Assembly (NCBI GenBank): GCA_002049455.2
Contig: KV918816.1
Span: 1-64,000, forward strand
Direction of reading: 5' to 3'
From: Porphyra umbilicalis
Taxonomy: Eukaryota > Rhodophyta > Bangiophyceae > Bangiales > Bangiaceae
DNA length: 64,000 nt
Within the stretch, counting starts at the first letter, position 1. Each line of letters opens with the position of its first letter. The translations under genes were made by a program, and so were the position numbers. The notes beneath the pieces were generated by a model. That model ran no database searches and had not been told where the DNA came from. It worked only from the letters and a program-made list of their open reading frames with translations. Of this stretch, positions 10,225-20,834 are shown in pieces.

Positions 10225-10310
10225 CATCCGAGAGTACGGGGCGGCCGTCTCGGGAACGACCAAACACCGGCATTCGGGCGCTCGGTGGCGGACGGGCCCC
10301 ACGCCAACAC
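10225..10310 (+). repeat. Conserved 3' flank of microsatellite element, copy A
   Basis: About 85 bp (TCCGAGAGTACGGGGCGG..., then ATTCGGGCGCTCGGTGG and CACCCACC) that is repeated with few changes at 14216-14304. Tandem CACCCACCGA units follow to about 10375. Confidence 0.75.
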
Positions 10311-10456
10311 CCACCGACAGCAACCGACACCCACCGACACCCACCGACACCCACCGACACCCACCAACACGAGGCGCGCGTCTCCACCACCACCACCGCC
10401 GGGCACGAGTGTGAGAGCGCCGAATCGCGCATTGGCCAGGCGACACCGTCGCGGTT

Positions 10457-10676
10457 GCTGCCGTCGGATCGGTAGTTGCGTCGAGTCGCGCCAATTGAAA
10501 AGCAGCCGCCCGCGCAGTCTTAAATACAATTTCACAGTGGTCTACAACCCGCCTCAAGTTCCGTACCATCGGTCAAAGTGTCGATCACTGGGTTAACGTG
10601 TCGGTCATTGGGTTGAAGTGTCGGTCACTGGGTTAAAATGTCGTTCACTGGGTGAAAGTGTCGATCATCGGGTCGT
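10457..10676 (+). repeat. Dispersed repeat R2 with 20-bp tandem units, copy A
   Basis: Starts GCTGCCGTCGGATCGGTAG and ends in about five copies of a 20-bp unit around GTGTCGGTCACTGGGTTAAA (10573-10676). A second copy lies at 15708-15884 in the same orientation. Function unknown. Confidence 0.8.
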
Positions 10677-11104
10677 CGGCAGCGGGGTTATGTCTGGTGG
10701 TGGGCGGTCAGTTTGGTGGCGCCTCTGTCGTCTCCGGATCATACGCGTAGTTGTGTACCCAAATTGCACTATCAACTCTTGAGACGAGGAGATGCTGCGG
10801 TGTGGTTGTTGGTGCGACAAGGTAACGACGACCGGCGCGCCGGCACATGCACGCACTCTAGGTCGCTGCTCCCCAGCGCCTTCAGCATTCCACTCTGTCC
10901 CTCCCCCTGGCCATCCCAAGTCTCCCACCGTGTCCGTTGTGCTTGTACTTCCCCACCTTTGTGCGCTTTTGTGGATTCCCTGTAGACGCTTACAACACCC
11001 GACGCGTTCCGACAGCCGTATAGAAGCCGCTCGTATGATCGTCAGCCTCGGTCTTTTGGACAAAGGTCCGTTGCATTCAAAAAACATCTCGCCTGTGGGG
11101 GCAG

Positions 11105-11325
11105 GCGCGGCGGGCCCCCCCGCCGCCCCCCCGCTCACGCCCCCCCCCCCAGCGGCGGCGCCGAGCGCTTCGGCGGTGACGCGTTCCCCCCCCGACAACC
11201 CCCCCGACACGGCGGGCTCCCTATGGGCGGCCACCACCCGCACGACCTGCCCAAACAGCGCCGCCTCGTCGAGGTCGTCGAGTGGCGACTCATAATCGCC
11301 CTCGTACAGTGGCGACGCTTCAGCT
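11105..11325 (-). CDS. Coding-like fragment, unidentified
   Basis: One minus-strand frame reads as ordinary protein (YEGDYESPLDDLDEAALFG, then QVVRVVAAHREPAV) before passing into a Gly/Ala tract. It has no ATG and starts exactly where the 332-bp tandem array begins. It may be an exon or broken gene piece whose upstream part was separated by the array. Family not recognised. Confidence 0.3.
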
Positions 11326-12265
11326 TGTCAAACTGCCTGTTTTGGGCTGTGGCATCGGATAGGACTCGCAAAGGAGCATCGCGTGCATATGCGAAACTCA
11401 CAGACGTGCCACGCACCGGCCGCTGAGCGACGGCTCGACTTTATAGACGTGCACTGAAAAAGTGATGCCAAAGAGGGGGTCCTCACGCAACTGTACAAAA
11501 AACCAATGGAGGCTGCTCCCATGACCGCTCTGTATCGAGAAGCGCCGTGAAAAGACCTATCCGCGGTGCTTTTTTTCACAACATACGCAACCCCTCCCAG
11601 ACGCATCAATTTCAATGGTTCGGAGCCTACGAAAAACGCGTTGGCGACGCTTCAGCTTGTCAAACTGCCTGTTTTGGGCTGTGGCATCGGATAGGACTCG
11701 CAAAGGAGCATCGCGTGCATATGCGAAACTCACAGACGTGCCACGCACCGGCCGTTGAGCGACGGCTCGACTTTATAGACGTGCACTGAAAAAGTGATGC
11801 CAAAGAGGAGGTCCTCACGCAACTGTACAAAAAACCAATGGAGGCTGCTCCCATGACCGCTCTGTATCGAGAAGCGCCGTGAAAAGACCTATCCGCGGTG
11901 CATTTTTTCGCAACATACACCACCCTCCCAGACGCATCAATTTCAATGGTTCGGAGCCTACGAAAAACGCGTTGGCGACGCTTCAGCTTGTCAAACTGCC
12001 TGTTTTGGGCTGTGGCATCGGATAGGACTCGCAAAGGAGCATCGCGTGCATATGCGAAACTCACAGACGTGCCACGCACCGGCCGTTGAGCGACGGCTCG
12101 ACTTTATAGACGTGCACTGAAAAAGTGATGCCAAAGAGGGGGTCCTCACGCAACTGTACAAAAAACCAATGGAGGCTGCTCCCATGACCGCTCTGTATCG
12201 AGAAGCGCCGTGAAAAGACCTATCCGCGGTGCTTTTTTTCACAACATACACCACCCTCCCAGAAG
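11311..12265. repeat. 332-bp tandem repeat, 2.9 copies
   Basis: Units begin GGCGACGCTTCAGCTTGTC at 11311, 11643 and 11974. The first two are full (332 and 331 bp) and the third stops near 12265. Copies are almost identical, so the amplification is recent or homogenised. Each unit has a CCAAT motif, a TTTATAGACG stretch and a short minus-strand open frame, but no sign that these are used. Confidence 0.92.
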
Positions 12266-12269
12266 CATG

Positions 12270-13055
12270 ACAGTCTATGGTGCGTCTGCCGGTGCCGCCG
12301 CACCGCGGCGACCGCCGGTGGTCGCGGCGCGGGGTGACTTCTGGCCGGTGCTCTCGGCGGCAGGTGACCTCTGCTCGGGCGAGCGAGCGTGCTGCCTCCG
12401 CTGCCGCCAGGCGGAGCTTTGACCGCTGCCGCCGCCACCGCGGCCACGGCCGTCACGGGCGCCAACCGGAGTGCTGCCGCGCGGTCACCGGCAGGCGCCC
12501 GCGGCGCGGCGCGATCGCCGTGGGGGGGACGCTGTGGCGTCCTCCCTCCGGCCACCGCCGAACTGCCCACGCTGTGCGGCGGCGGCGGCTGCGGCGGCGG
12601 CTGCGGCGGCTGCGGCGGCGGCGGCGGCTGCGGCGGCGGCTGCGGCGGCTGCGGCGGCTGCGGCGGAGGCGGCGGCGGCTGCGGCGGCGGCTGCGGCGGC
12701 GGCGAGCGCAGCGGCTGCGGCGGCCGACGCGGCCGACGGCGTCGCGACGGCCGGCGCAGCGCGCCACACCGCCCCACGCAGTCCCCGACCCCGCGTAGTC
12801 GCCCAGTAGGCGGCGACGGCGGCGGCGGCGACGGGCAAGCCAGCCCCGCCCGTCATCGTGCGCACGGCCACAGTCGTCGCCGCTGCCGGCCGCCACGCCG
12901 CGGAGAATCGCCGCGCTGGCGGCCACCGCCAACATGTGGGCGGCGGCGGGAGGGGGCGACGCCGCGTCGGCACCCTCTCCACCTGCCGCCACAAAGTCTC
13001 CCCTGTCGCGCACAGCCGTCTTGGTGCAGCCCGCAACCGAGGCGGGGGGGGGGGC
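12270..13055 (-). CDS. GC-rich coding-like region, broken frames
   Basis: Minus-strand frames contain protein-like pieces (LPVAAAAVAAYWATTRG, and HMLAVAASAAILRGV in a second frame) around a long GGC/TGC tract at 12580-12715. No single frame spans it, and the triplet tract opens every frame. It may be part of the same gene as the fragment at 11.1-11.3 kb. Family not recognised. Confidence 0.22.
12580..12715. repeat. GGC/TGC trinucleotide tract
   Basis: About 135 bp of GGC and TGC triplets, giving poly-Ala, poly-Gly/Cys or poly-Arg depending on frame. Confidence 0.85.
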
Positions 13056-13060
13056 GGGAT

Positions 13061-13288
13061 ATGTTGAAAGAAAAGAAAAAGACAGCGGAGGACGTTGTCC
13101 TCCGGAAGTGCGACCCAACTCCACCTGAATTTCATTCAGGGATAAACCACGAACTACTACGGCGCTGCGAGTTTAGAACTAAGGAGCTAACGCCTAGCCA
13201 GGCAAAGCCTGGAGAACCCAATCCGGAAATTCCGGCAGTGCCCGTAGGCAAGGGAGCATTCATTGCGAATAACAAGCCATTTCCTTAG
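13061..13288 (+). CDS. Small ORF of unlike composition, 75 aa
   Basis: ATG-started frame of 75 codons, beginning MLKEKKKTAEDVVLRKCD and ending with TAG at 13286. It uses A- and T-ending codons (AAA, GAA, ATA, CTA, TTT) that are rare in neighbouring genes, and its GC is near 50%. The peptide is Lys-, Glu- and Pro-rich with no domain I recognise. The DNA also forms several perfect short hairpins. Foreign or organelle origin, or a mobile-element piece, is possible. A chance ORF cannot be excluded. Confidence 0.35.
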   Translation: MLKEKKKTAEDVVLRKCDPTPPEFHSGINHELLRRCEFRTKELTPSQAKPGEPNPEIPAVPVGKGAFIANNKPFP

Positions 13289-13447
13289 TATGTCTTAACC
13301 TTAGCGTCCGTGGTCCTTGGAGTTGGGAGGTGTTGCTCACCCCTGGAGGTGCACCAATTTACAAGCCAATGGCTTTTGCACTGCTGATTTGAACTCGTGA
13401 CCCCATGGTCACGAGCGTGATTTTTTCCCACTAAGCCGCAGCGGCTT
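13086..13447. other. Hairpin-dense low-GC island
   Basis: At least seven perfect stem-loops occur in about 360 bp. Stem pairs: 13086-13093/13097-13104 (8 bp), 13124-13130/13134-13140 (7 bp), 13198-13203/13207-13212 (6 bp), 13223-13227/13231-13235 (5 bp), 13363-13367/13371-13375 (5 bp), 13394-13402/13407-13415 (9 bp) and 13433-13439/13441-13447 (7 bp). Most loops are exactly 3 nt. Confidence 0.8.
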
Positions 13448-13649
13448 CTGTTACCGCAGTAAGCCACATTCTAGGTTTTGTGCTCGCTGTTTGAAATAAA
13501 TTTGAGACGACAGTGCCAGGGTCGGTCCAGGTCGCCCTCCCCGCCCTCCCCCCTCCTCGCACCCCCACACTATGTCGCCCCATGCCCCGTCCGCTTAAAA
13601 GTCCCTCCTTGACCCTCCCCCCTACCACTCCCAGTTTATCCTTCTGGCT

Positions 13650-13970
13650 CCCCATGACGTACTGCCGCTTGGGGCTGTCGGCGCCCTGCTGGCCGCAGCG
13701 GCGGCGGGGGAGAAGAGTGTCGGCGCCCCCCCACAACCACTCAACGGCAGCCGCGCCGCGGTGCGGCCGCCAGTGCTGCCCAGCGCCACAGCAGGAGGGT
13801 GCGCTGGGGCGGCAGCGAAAGTGCGCCACGCCGCTGCGCGCACCCCCGGCAACCGCGACAGGAGGGGGAGGGGAGCGGGCCTTGGCCGACGTGCGCTGCG
13901 CCGCCGCGCGAGCCGGACGACCCGATACCCCCCCTCCCCCCTACGGGCGCGGGCCGCAGCACAACGACCG
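13650..13970 (+). CDS. Possible gene fragment, unidentified
   Basis: A plus-strand frame reads GAVGALLAAAAAGEKSVGA and then PPVLPSATAGGCAGAAA with acceptable composition. It begins without an ATG and meets G runs near 13865. No family recognised. Confidence 0.18.
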
Positions 13971-14032
13971 ACCCTTGCCTTGCGCTTTGCCGTGGCGGCG
14001 GTCGATGTCGCCTGCACAGCCTGACAAAATAG

Positions 14033-14222
14033 ACAATGAGGACAATGAGGATACTGAACTAAAAGGACAATGAGGAAAATGAAGAAAAGGGTCAATGAGG
14101 ACAAAGAGGACAATGAGGACAATGAGGACATTGAGGCCAATGAAGACAATGAGGACAATGAGGACGAGGAGGACAATGAGGACGAGGAGGACAATGAGGA
14201 CGAGGAGGACAATGAGGAATCC
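14033..14222 (+). repeat. ACAATGAGG-type microsatellite, copy B
   Basis: Longer and more regular than copy A; the later part alternates GACGAGGAG and GACAATGAG units. The following 90 bp (14216-14304) match the flank of copy A. Confidence 0.87.
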
Positions 14223-14339
14223 GAGAGCACGGGACGTCTCAGGGACGACTAAACACCGACATTCGGGCGCTCGGTGGCGGACGCGCCTCACGCCGACACC
14301 CACCACGGCCTGCTGCAGCCTGTGTCTCAGGAGCTGCAG

Positions 14340-14620
14340 TGCCCGCCGCAAGTCCGCGACTGCACGCACCTGCGATGGCACGTGCAAGACGGGGCATCAG
14401 ACGTGTCGCGGTGCTCTTTGCCAACCTCGGTACCGAGGACAACGAAACGGGTGGTTTCCGACTTTGGGGCCCTGGCCACGCGCCTTGGTTACCTCGCCGT
14501 GCCGGCTGCGCTGGGTGTACCCCTCGAGGACCACAAGGCCGTGTGCTTCTACCCCAATGCCTTCTATGTGTGGGATGTTTGATGAGTTTGTGGCGTCAGT
14601 GCCGCTCCGAAAATAAGTGG
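14340..14620 (+). CDS. Coding-like remnant, unidentified
   Basis: Two overlapping plus frames look protein-like: MARARRGIRRVAVLFANLG, then in a second frame VVSDFGALATRLGYLAVPAA and DHKAVCFYPNAFYVWDV ending in TGA at 14580. It lies between the two halves of the dispersed element (flank at 14.3 kb, R2 at 15.7 kb), so it may have arrived with inserted DNA. Family not recognised; probably broken. Confidence 0.25.
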
Positions 14621-14857
14621 GGGGGCTCTCGTGCTTCGTTTCGCGGTCACGCATTTCCATCTGTGTCGAGTGGCATACCCTCGGAGTCTACTTGTCAGCT
14701 GGGCCCACGTGCTGTTCCACGGGCTGTTAGCAGCAAAGGCGGCGGCAGTCCACATGGGTGCACGGGCACCAGAGGACGTGCAAAAGCACACCAAAGTTCT
14801 GCACGGAAAAGGGGAGCGGGGCGTACGGCCTACACGTCGTCTCCTCACCTCAAATTG

Positions 14858-15373
14858 TCACGTGCTGTGACACACAGGGCCTGGTATCGTCGCGCATCTA
14901 TCATCACCTCCATCCTGCCGCCTGCCTCGACGGTGCGGTGGGTGGACGTACAGGAGCACACGAGAAGAGACCAGATCAGAGCCCAGACAGAATGGGGGCA
15001 CACACGCAGTTCTTTTCATCAGCCCAACGGCGCGCGGCACCCATCCAACACGGTGCCCACTCTGAATCTGCTCGTGCAGCACCCAGCTACCTACAGCCGA
15101 ACGTATACCGGCCGCGTCCAAGACGCCGTCGTAAAAGGGGGCAAGCTCCCTACCCAGCTCGTCAGGGTCAAAGATCATGGTAATGACAACGTCCATTGCC
15201 ATCAGATGGTCCATCATCCCCACCCGCGTGCGCTCCGATGCCAGCGGATGGCACGCCGCCAGCAGGTACTCGCGGTGTAGAAAGTCCAGGAAGGCGTCCG
15301 CGGCTTCGGCAGCAGCCGCTGCAGGCCGGCCAGGGAAGCGAACGACATGCGCCGCCAGAAGCCGGGCCTCCAT
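14858..15373 (-). CDS. Hypothetical protein, 171 aa
   Basis: ATG at 15373. The first part reads as a folded protein: MEARLLAAHVVRFPGRP, an Ala-rich helix, DAFLDFLHREYLLAACHPLA, MMDHLMAMDVVITMIFDPDE and APFYDGVLDAAGIR. The last third is less convincing and may be intron or UTR. The frame stays open upstream to 15658, so an earlier start or exon is possible. No family recognised. Confidence 0.35.
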   Translation of the reverse strand: MEARLLAAHVVRFPGRPAAAAAEAADAFLDFLHREYLLAACHPLASERTRVGMMDHLMAMDVVITMIFDPDELGRELAPFYDGVLDAAGIRSAVGSWVLHEQIQSGHRVGWVPRAVGLMKRTACVPPFCLGSDLVSSRVLLYVHPPHRRGRRQDGGDDRCATIPGPVCHST

Positions 15374-15707
15374 GCCGTGCGGCGACGACGGGGGTGGAGG
15401 ACAAGAGGTGTAGAGAGGAGTGGGGGGGGGGGGGTTGGGCGCACGCGCCAAGGGGGTCCACAGACCGGGGGCGGGCGCCCAGAAAACCGCCCCTCGACCG
15501 GGCGCACGCGTCAAGGGGGTCGAGCGGGGGTCGGCGTGAACGCACAGCCAGGCTGCCCGCCGCGCGCGCCGAGGGGACAGACCAACACACGGCAACCATC
15601 CGCCAAGCAAGACGATGCCCAGCACCCGACACAGACAAAAAGCCTGTGACCTGGACAACGAGGATCAAATTCCCGCCGGGCTGTTGGGCTTCCCGTTTCT
15701 GAATGTC

Positions 15708-15884
15708 GCTGCCGTCGGATCGGTAGCTGCGTCGAGTCGTGTCAATTGAGCAGCAGCCGCCCGTCGAGTCTTAAATACACCTTCAAAGCGGTCTGCAATC
15801 CGCTTTAAGCTCGGTACCATGGGTTAAAGTGTCGGTCACTGGGTTAAAGTGTCGCTCACCGAGTTAAAGTGTCGGTCTTGCTGT
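15708..15884 (+). repeat. Dispersed repeat R2, copy B
   Basis: Matches 10457-10640 closely, including GCTGCCGTCGGATCGGTAG and the TTAAATACA stretch, with three of the 20-bp units. The end runs into a small inverted repeat at 15936-15973. Confidence 0.8.
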
Positions 15885-15984
15885 CGAAATGACCTTCTAC
15901 GGCCGTTCTCTCCAAATTCTAACACTCCAACTGTTGCGTGCCGAAAATATCTGATCAATTTACCGGCACGCATCGTAGCGACCA

Positions 15985-16950
15985 GATGCGGCGCGCGGGC
16001 GCAAAGAAAGGGGAGGGGGGGGGCAAAAAAAGGGGCGGATGCGGAGCGCGGGCCCAAAGAAGGAGCGGATGCGGCGCGCTCGTCGAAGAGAGAGCATGGC
16101 ACAGCGCGTTGATGAAATCTCGTGTCAGGTTCCAAGGTATCTGCAACAAGGCCGAACCGTATTGCTGCTCGACCCCTTTGCGTTCAGAGAGAGATCGAAA
16201 ATGAGTACATAACTCCTCTTTGCCCAATCTTTAAGGAGAAGTTCACATCCTTCGAGACATATGTTGCGAGACTCGCCGCAATGATCCCTCGGAGGTCTCG
16301 GGGAAGAAGTGGAGCAAGACCCTGACGGAGGAAAGGATGTGACACCGGCCAGCATTGAGGATACATGCCAAAGATGCATTGAAAGACACGGTCGCTTTAT
16401 TGTTGCTCGGCGCGGGCACGGGTGGCAGAGCAGACACGAAATCGATAAGAAAGCCACGGTGTGCTACAGAGTCACGCAGACATGTAGCTAACTGCACACA
16501 GCCGCAAACTCTGACAGAGCTACAGGCCACCGGACAACAGCAAGCTCACCATGTCAGCGACTCGCGGACACCACGCATGCATGTGCGTATGACACAAGTT
16601 ACTCGACTTCGATGTCAGCAACACCCATTGGTTTGCAAAGAAACAGAAGCCAAGAAAGAGGAAGCCATCGCACATATGCATGGTAAGGATACATGGGGGA
16701 CGGGCGAGCGAACACGAAAAAGAAGTACGTGGTCAGTTCATCCAACCCATCCACCACCCACCCACCGCGCGCGTCACACTATCCACACTGCGCCAGTGTG
16801 GATCCCCACCCAATCGCCACCACCACTAGTCCAGCGACTGCAAACGTCGTCCGGCCCGTCGTAGAGTGACTCCCCCCCGCCCCCGTGCGAGCTGGAGAGA
16901 ATGCGTGGGATGGAGGGGATGCAGATAAGAATACGACAGGAACGAGGGCG
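15985..16950. other. Intergenic, no supported gene
   Basis: Moderate-GC DNA with short open frames of random character on both strands. A G- and A-rich stretch lies at 15990-16060. Nothing else recognised. Confidence 0.4.
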
Positions 16951-16951
16951 G

Positions 16952-17095
16952 TCGGCAGGAGGGTGGGCGGGGCGATCGAACAGAGGGTGGCCGGGGCTTC
17001 CGGCCAGGAGGGTGGGTGGGGCGGTCGACCAGAGGGTGGGCGGGGCGGTCCGCCAGGAGGGTGGGCCGAGCGGTCGGCCAGGAGAGCGAGCGGGG
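16952..17095. repeat. 24-25 bp minisatellite
   Basis: About six degenerate units built on CAGGAGGGTGGGCGGGGCGG. One strand is strongly G-rich with repeated GGG groups. Confidence 0.8.
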
Positions 17096-17099
17096 ATGT

Positions 17100-18600
17100 T
17101 GGCAGCACTTGTGCACTTGGGCGGCAGCCAGGAGCGGGGCTGGGGGCAGCATGGCAGTCACCTGCACACATGCCGAGGGCGCGCATTGGCGCCGCCCAGC
17201 ACTTCGAATTATTATTAATCGCCCCGCTATCCCCAAGCACAAGGCTTGACGTTTTCCAGCCCGCTGGTTGGCTGCCCGGTTGACCGGGGGCGCATCCTGG
17301 GTCCCCATTGGTAGCAGACTATCATGCCAACAGGTACTGAACAAAGTCTGGCTGACACAAGCTACGACGGTGAGGCGTCCGAGCAGAGGTCTCCATGTGC
17401 CCGCAAGAATGCATACTGTGTACGCCAAGTCTGCCTTGAACTGGGTGTGAAGGGTGCCGTTTGATCGCGCAAGGAGGACCTGCCCCATGACCCTGCCAGA
17501 GCTCTGCACGGCAATGCCAGCAGCCGTCCCACTCTAGCGACACCGTTTGCGCCCCCATCCTCCCCGACCCCCTCGGCATGTATGTGCAGCCCCCCTCGCC
17601 CCCCCCCCCCTGCCAGCAGGAGAAAGGAGTGGGAGAGGACAGGAAAGGAGGCAAGCACAAGTGTCCGTGGTTGGGCGGTGCCCGCAGCTATTGGGAGTAG
17701 ACGAGTACGCACATGGGTAGGGGTGACCAGGTGGGTGGGGTAAGAAGGTCTCTGGGGGTGTCAGAAAGCCTTCTCAGACAGAGCCTTTTAGAGATCGACA
17801 CAGCGACATTTGCGAGGATGGTGTCACGAGGTTTGCTGCATGGAAAAACATTTCTCTCACGACCTCTCACGGTTCGCATATATTTTAAGTTCTCCGTGAC
17901 CCAATTTGACAACGTGCTGTGGGCGGTGCGGTGACGACGATGGAGTGGTGGTGTGAAAGGCCCGACGGAGGGGCCAGATGACAAGATGGCGAAATGACGG
18001 AAGAGAGCGGAGAGGCAGTGCCGGCGCGCTGCTGACCATTTCTGGGCCTTGGTGTGGAGTGTATACCGTACAGTGGGGGTTCCCCGAAGGCATCTGTAAA
18101 CGCTTTTGGCGGAATCTGTAATCGCTTGCGTGTGTAATTCATCTGGACCAGAGCGATCGTGAGCCATCGAATGCTGAAACGTGGATATTCTTGATTGGGC
18201 GTGCAGATGGGACCATCCAATCAAAAGGCCTAGAGGGTGACCATCAAATCGACTAGGGCCATCCATTCTATGCAACGTGGCCGCCTGAGCGTTGAGAACA
18301 CGAATGGATCCCTACTAGAAGCTTCGCTAATCAGGTCTGATACATGCTCAAAACGTGGCGCAAAGTTTTCTTCGCATCAGAATTGCTCAGTTGATCTGTT
18401 TCGACGAATTTTCTATTGACCTGAGACCAAACGGGCACCGCTGGTATCATTTCTGCAGTCAGATTTGCCATCTACTGTAAAGAGCGGTTTGTTGAAAAAT
18501 TGTGGGCTGCACAGCATCAAAATGCCCACCTCGATGAGATAGCTGCAGAGCCGGTCTCGAAGTAACGGGCGGTGTCGTGCTGGCTCCCCCCAGACCCGAG
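17100..18600. other. Intergenic, no supported gene
   Basis: Mixed DNA. Short frames on both strands lack motifs and ordinary coding character. Confidence 0.4.
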
Positions 18601-18671
18601 ACGGCGCGGCTCGCCTCTGGCCCGTGTTGCTCCGTGATTGCCTGCCCCCCCTCCCCCCCACCCGGTGCACC

Positions 18672-19291
18672 ATGCCGCCTGCACTCGACGCTGCCTTTGA
18701 TGCGGCCGCGTCGTCCACCCCCGGCGTCGGCCCCCCCCCTTCCCTCCCGTCGACGCGGCGGCCGTCCTCCTCGTCGCCGGCCTCGCGGGCAGCCTCCTCG
18801 CCATCGCGGCGGCCAAGTGGGCGCCCCCCCACGGCGGCGCCAGCGGCGGTCACGCCCCCTGGCACGCCCGCCACACGGCGTGGGAGGCGGCGGTGGCGGG
18901 CCTCGCCGCCGGCACCGTCGACGTGGCCTCCTTTCAAGCGACGACCGCCCGCCTGCTCGCCGCCGAAGCGCCCGGCGGGCGGCCGACGCCCGCCGGCGCC
19001 ACGCGGCGACTGGCCGCCTCGGCCGTGCCGCGGCTGCGGGCGGAAAAGGCACTGCTGCTGGCGGCGTTGGGGGGGGGATGACCCGTGAGGAGGCGGGGCA
19101 GCGGCTCGACGCGCTGCGGGGGGCCTACCGCGCGCGGGCGGCGGCGTGGGGGCTGCCGCTGGGGGAGGAGAGCGACGAGGAGGTGGGGGGGGGGCCGTGC
19201 TCAAGGGGGGGGGGTCAAGGGGTACGGCGCGATGGACGTAGCCGATGGGGAGCTGGCGGACACGGAGGGGAACACGCTGGCAAGCGAGTGA
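18672..19291 (+). CDS. Small membrane protein, frame broken at G/C runs
   Basis: Successive protein-like blocks follow one another, each in a new frame at a C or G run: MPPALDAAFDAAASSTPGVG; then DAAAVLLVAGLAGSLLAIAA, a good membrane segment, followed by WEAAVAGLAAGTVDVASFQ and LRAEKALLLAAL; then MTREEAGQRLDALRGAYRAR; then VKGYGAMDVADGELADTEGN, ending in TGA at 19289. Together they suggest one protein of about 205 residues with a single N-terminal membrane helix and an Ala-rich helical tail. The frame changes sit in runs at about 18730, 19070 and 19190-19212, so miscounted homopolymers are likely. No family recognised. Confidence 0.45.
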
Positions 19292-19294
19292 GGG

Positions 19295-20350
19295 GAGAAG
19301 GGGGGGGAGCGTGATGGGCCGCGACCGCGCGCGCCGTGAGGCCCTTGCATGTACGTACTCAGGGGGCGGTCGATCCGCGTGAGCACACAACCCAAACCGC
19401 TTGACGAAGGGTGCGAGGCGCCGGCGCGGACGTTGGCGTTGGTACCGCTTCCCCTGCTGCTGGCCGGCTCGGGCAACGTGACGGTGTGCCGGCCGCGTAT
19501 CAAGTGGCCGCCATGGTCGTGGCGCGCGTCACACCAGGCGCCGTCGGGTGGCACTTAAGACGGCTGCACTGGTCGCGGAAAGCGCGAGTGCGACGCAACG
19601 GCCTGCGCGGGCTGCCGCCCTGGCCGCGCCAGTGGCGATATCGGCGGCTGGAGCAGGCGCCCGGGTCGGCCCGGCGTGACCACGCTGGCCTGCTCGATGA
19701 GGGCGTGGTGGCGGTGCCGTCTGTGTTATACCACGGGGGTGGGGGAGGGGTGGCGAGGTGGGTTGGTGCCGAGCACGCGGCCCGGGTTTGGCGGTGGCTG
19801 CCGTCGCCTCGGTGACGTCAGCCCCATCGTGCTTTTTGTGTGCGCCGCACATGAGCAGGCCAGCCATTTTGCACCGAGCAGAGCACCCCAACGCAGCGGC
19901 GACTGCGGATCGGCCCCTCTGCTGTCGTGCGCGTGTCAAGGGAGATGCCAGAAGTCGCTCTTCCAACCACCTGCGTGTCCAGCATCAAGACGACGATGAC
20001 ACGTCATGCGCACCTCGCCGTGCGAAAAGATCCGAGATGCTGCACTCTACAGAATTCTAGGCACCGACTCATCTGCAAGAAAAAAGCTTGACTGCTGCGT
20101 TCGCCTTCAGTCCCTGTTCTGATTTTTTCAGTGTCTGTCGGCCAATGAGTTGCCAGAACCAGAAAAACTGGCCCCCCTCTACTCTTCTCGAGCATCAGTC
20201 CGGGATGGTCGCTGTGAATCTACGTACGTAGAGCTCACGTACGTGACAGCTGATGGAATTTTGAAGACCAGATGGTCCGCTGAATATGTTTCGATTGGCC
20301 ACAGACTGGGGGGCTAACAGCGGACACCAGCTTGCAGTGGCCAGCCGCGT
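19295..20350. other. Intergenic, no supported gene
   Basis: No convincing gene. At 20220-20245 three palindromes touch: CTACGTACGTAG, GAGCTC and CACGTACGTG. Confidence 0.4.
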
Positions 20351-20359
20351 GGGCCCCAG

Positions 20360-20834
20360 ATGTTTTTTCCCGCAGCGGTGGTGCTTCACTGGGAGCGAGG
20401 CGCCGTGTGCCTGCCTCTGACAGCTCTGGGCCGCGGTTTAAGCCGCCTTGGCCCACCACCCCCCCTCAGACGCCGCTGCACACGCTGGTCACCGCGAGCG
20501 CGCTTGCGGGGCCCTGCGTTTGGCGACGCCGGCTGGACTCGGGCCGTCCTGGCTTCCCTCTCCACCCGCCCCCCCCCGCACGCGCCGACGGGGTGGGGGT
20601 CCTGGCCGTTTCTGCGCGGGTGTGACAGCGTCGGCCGCGCGTCGCGTTGCGGTTGTGCTCCGCCCCCCCCCCCGCCCGTCCGACACGGCGCGCGTGGCCC
20701 CACCGCCGCTCGCTGCCGCTGCAGGAGGCCCGTCTCTCTTTGTCGCGCCGCGTGCAGGCTCGGGCGCGGGGGGTCGACGCGTGCACGGGCTGTGCGTGGC
20801 GCTGCGGGTGGGGGCCGCGGCGGTCGTCACGTAG
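20360..20834 (+). CDS. Possible small protein, unidentified
   Basis: An ATG at 20360 opens a frame with FGDAGWTRAVLASLSTRPP. After a C run the reading continues in another frame as TASAARRVAVVLRPPP and LFVAPRAGSG to a TAG at 20832. Composition is Ala/Pro/Arg-rich. No family recognised and the frame change leaves it doubtful. Confidence 0.22.

Noticed and set aside
13385-13440. tRNA-like A-box and B-box on the minus strand
   Set aside because: The boxes are well spaced, but D, T and acceptor stems do not pair; the middle is a plain 9-bp hairpin. Not a tRNA.
10457-15884. R2 direct repeats 5.2 kb apart as possible long terminal repeats
   Set aside because: No reverse transcriptase, integrase or gag-like frame between them, no defined ends, and the copies belong to a composite repeat with a microsatellite.
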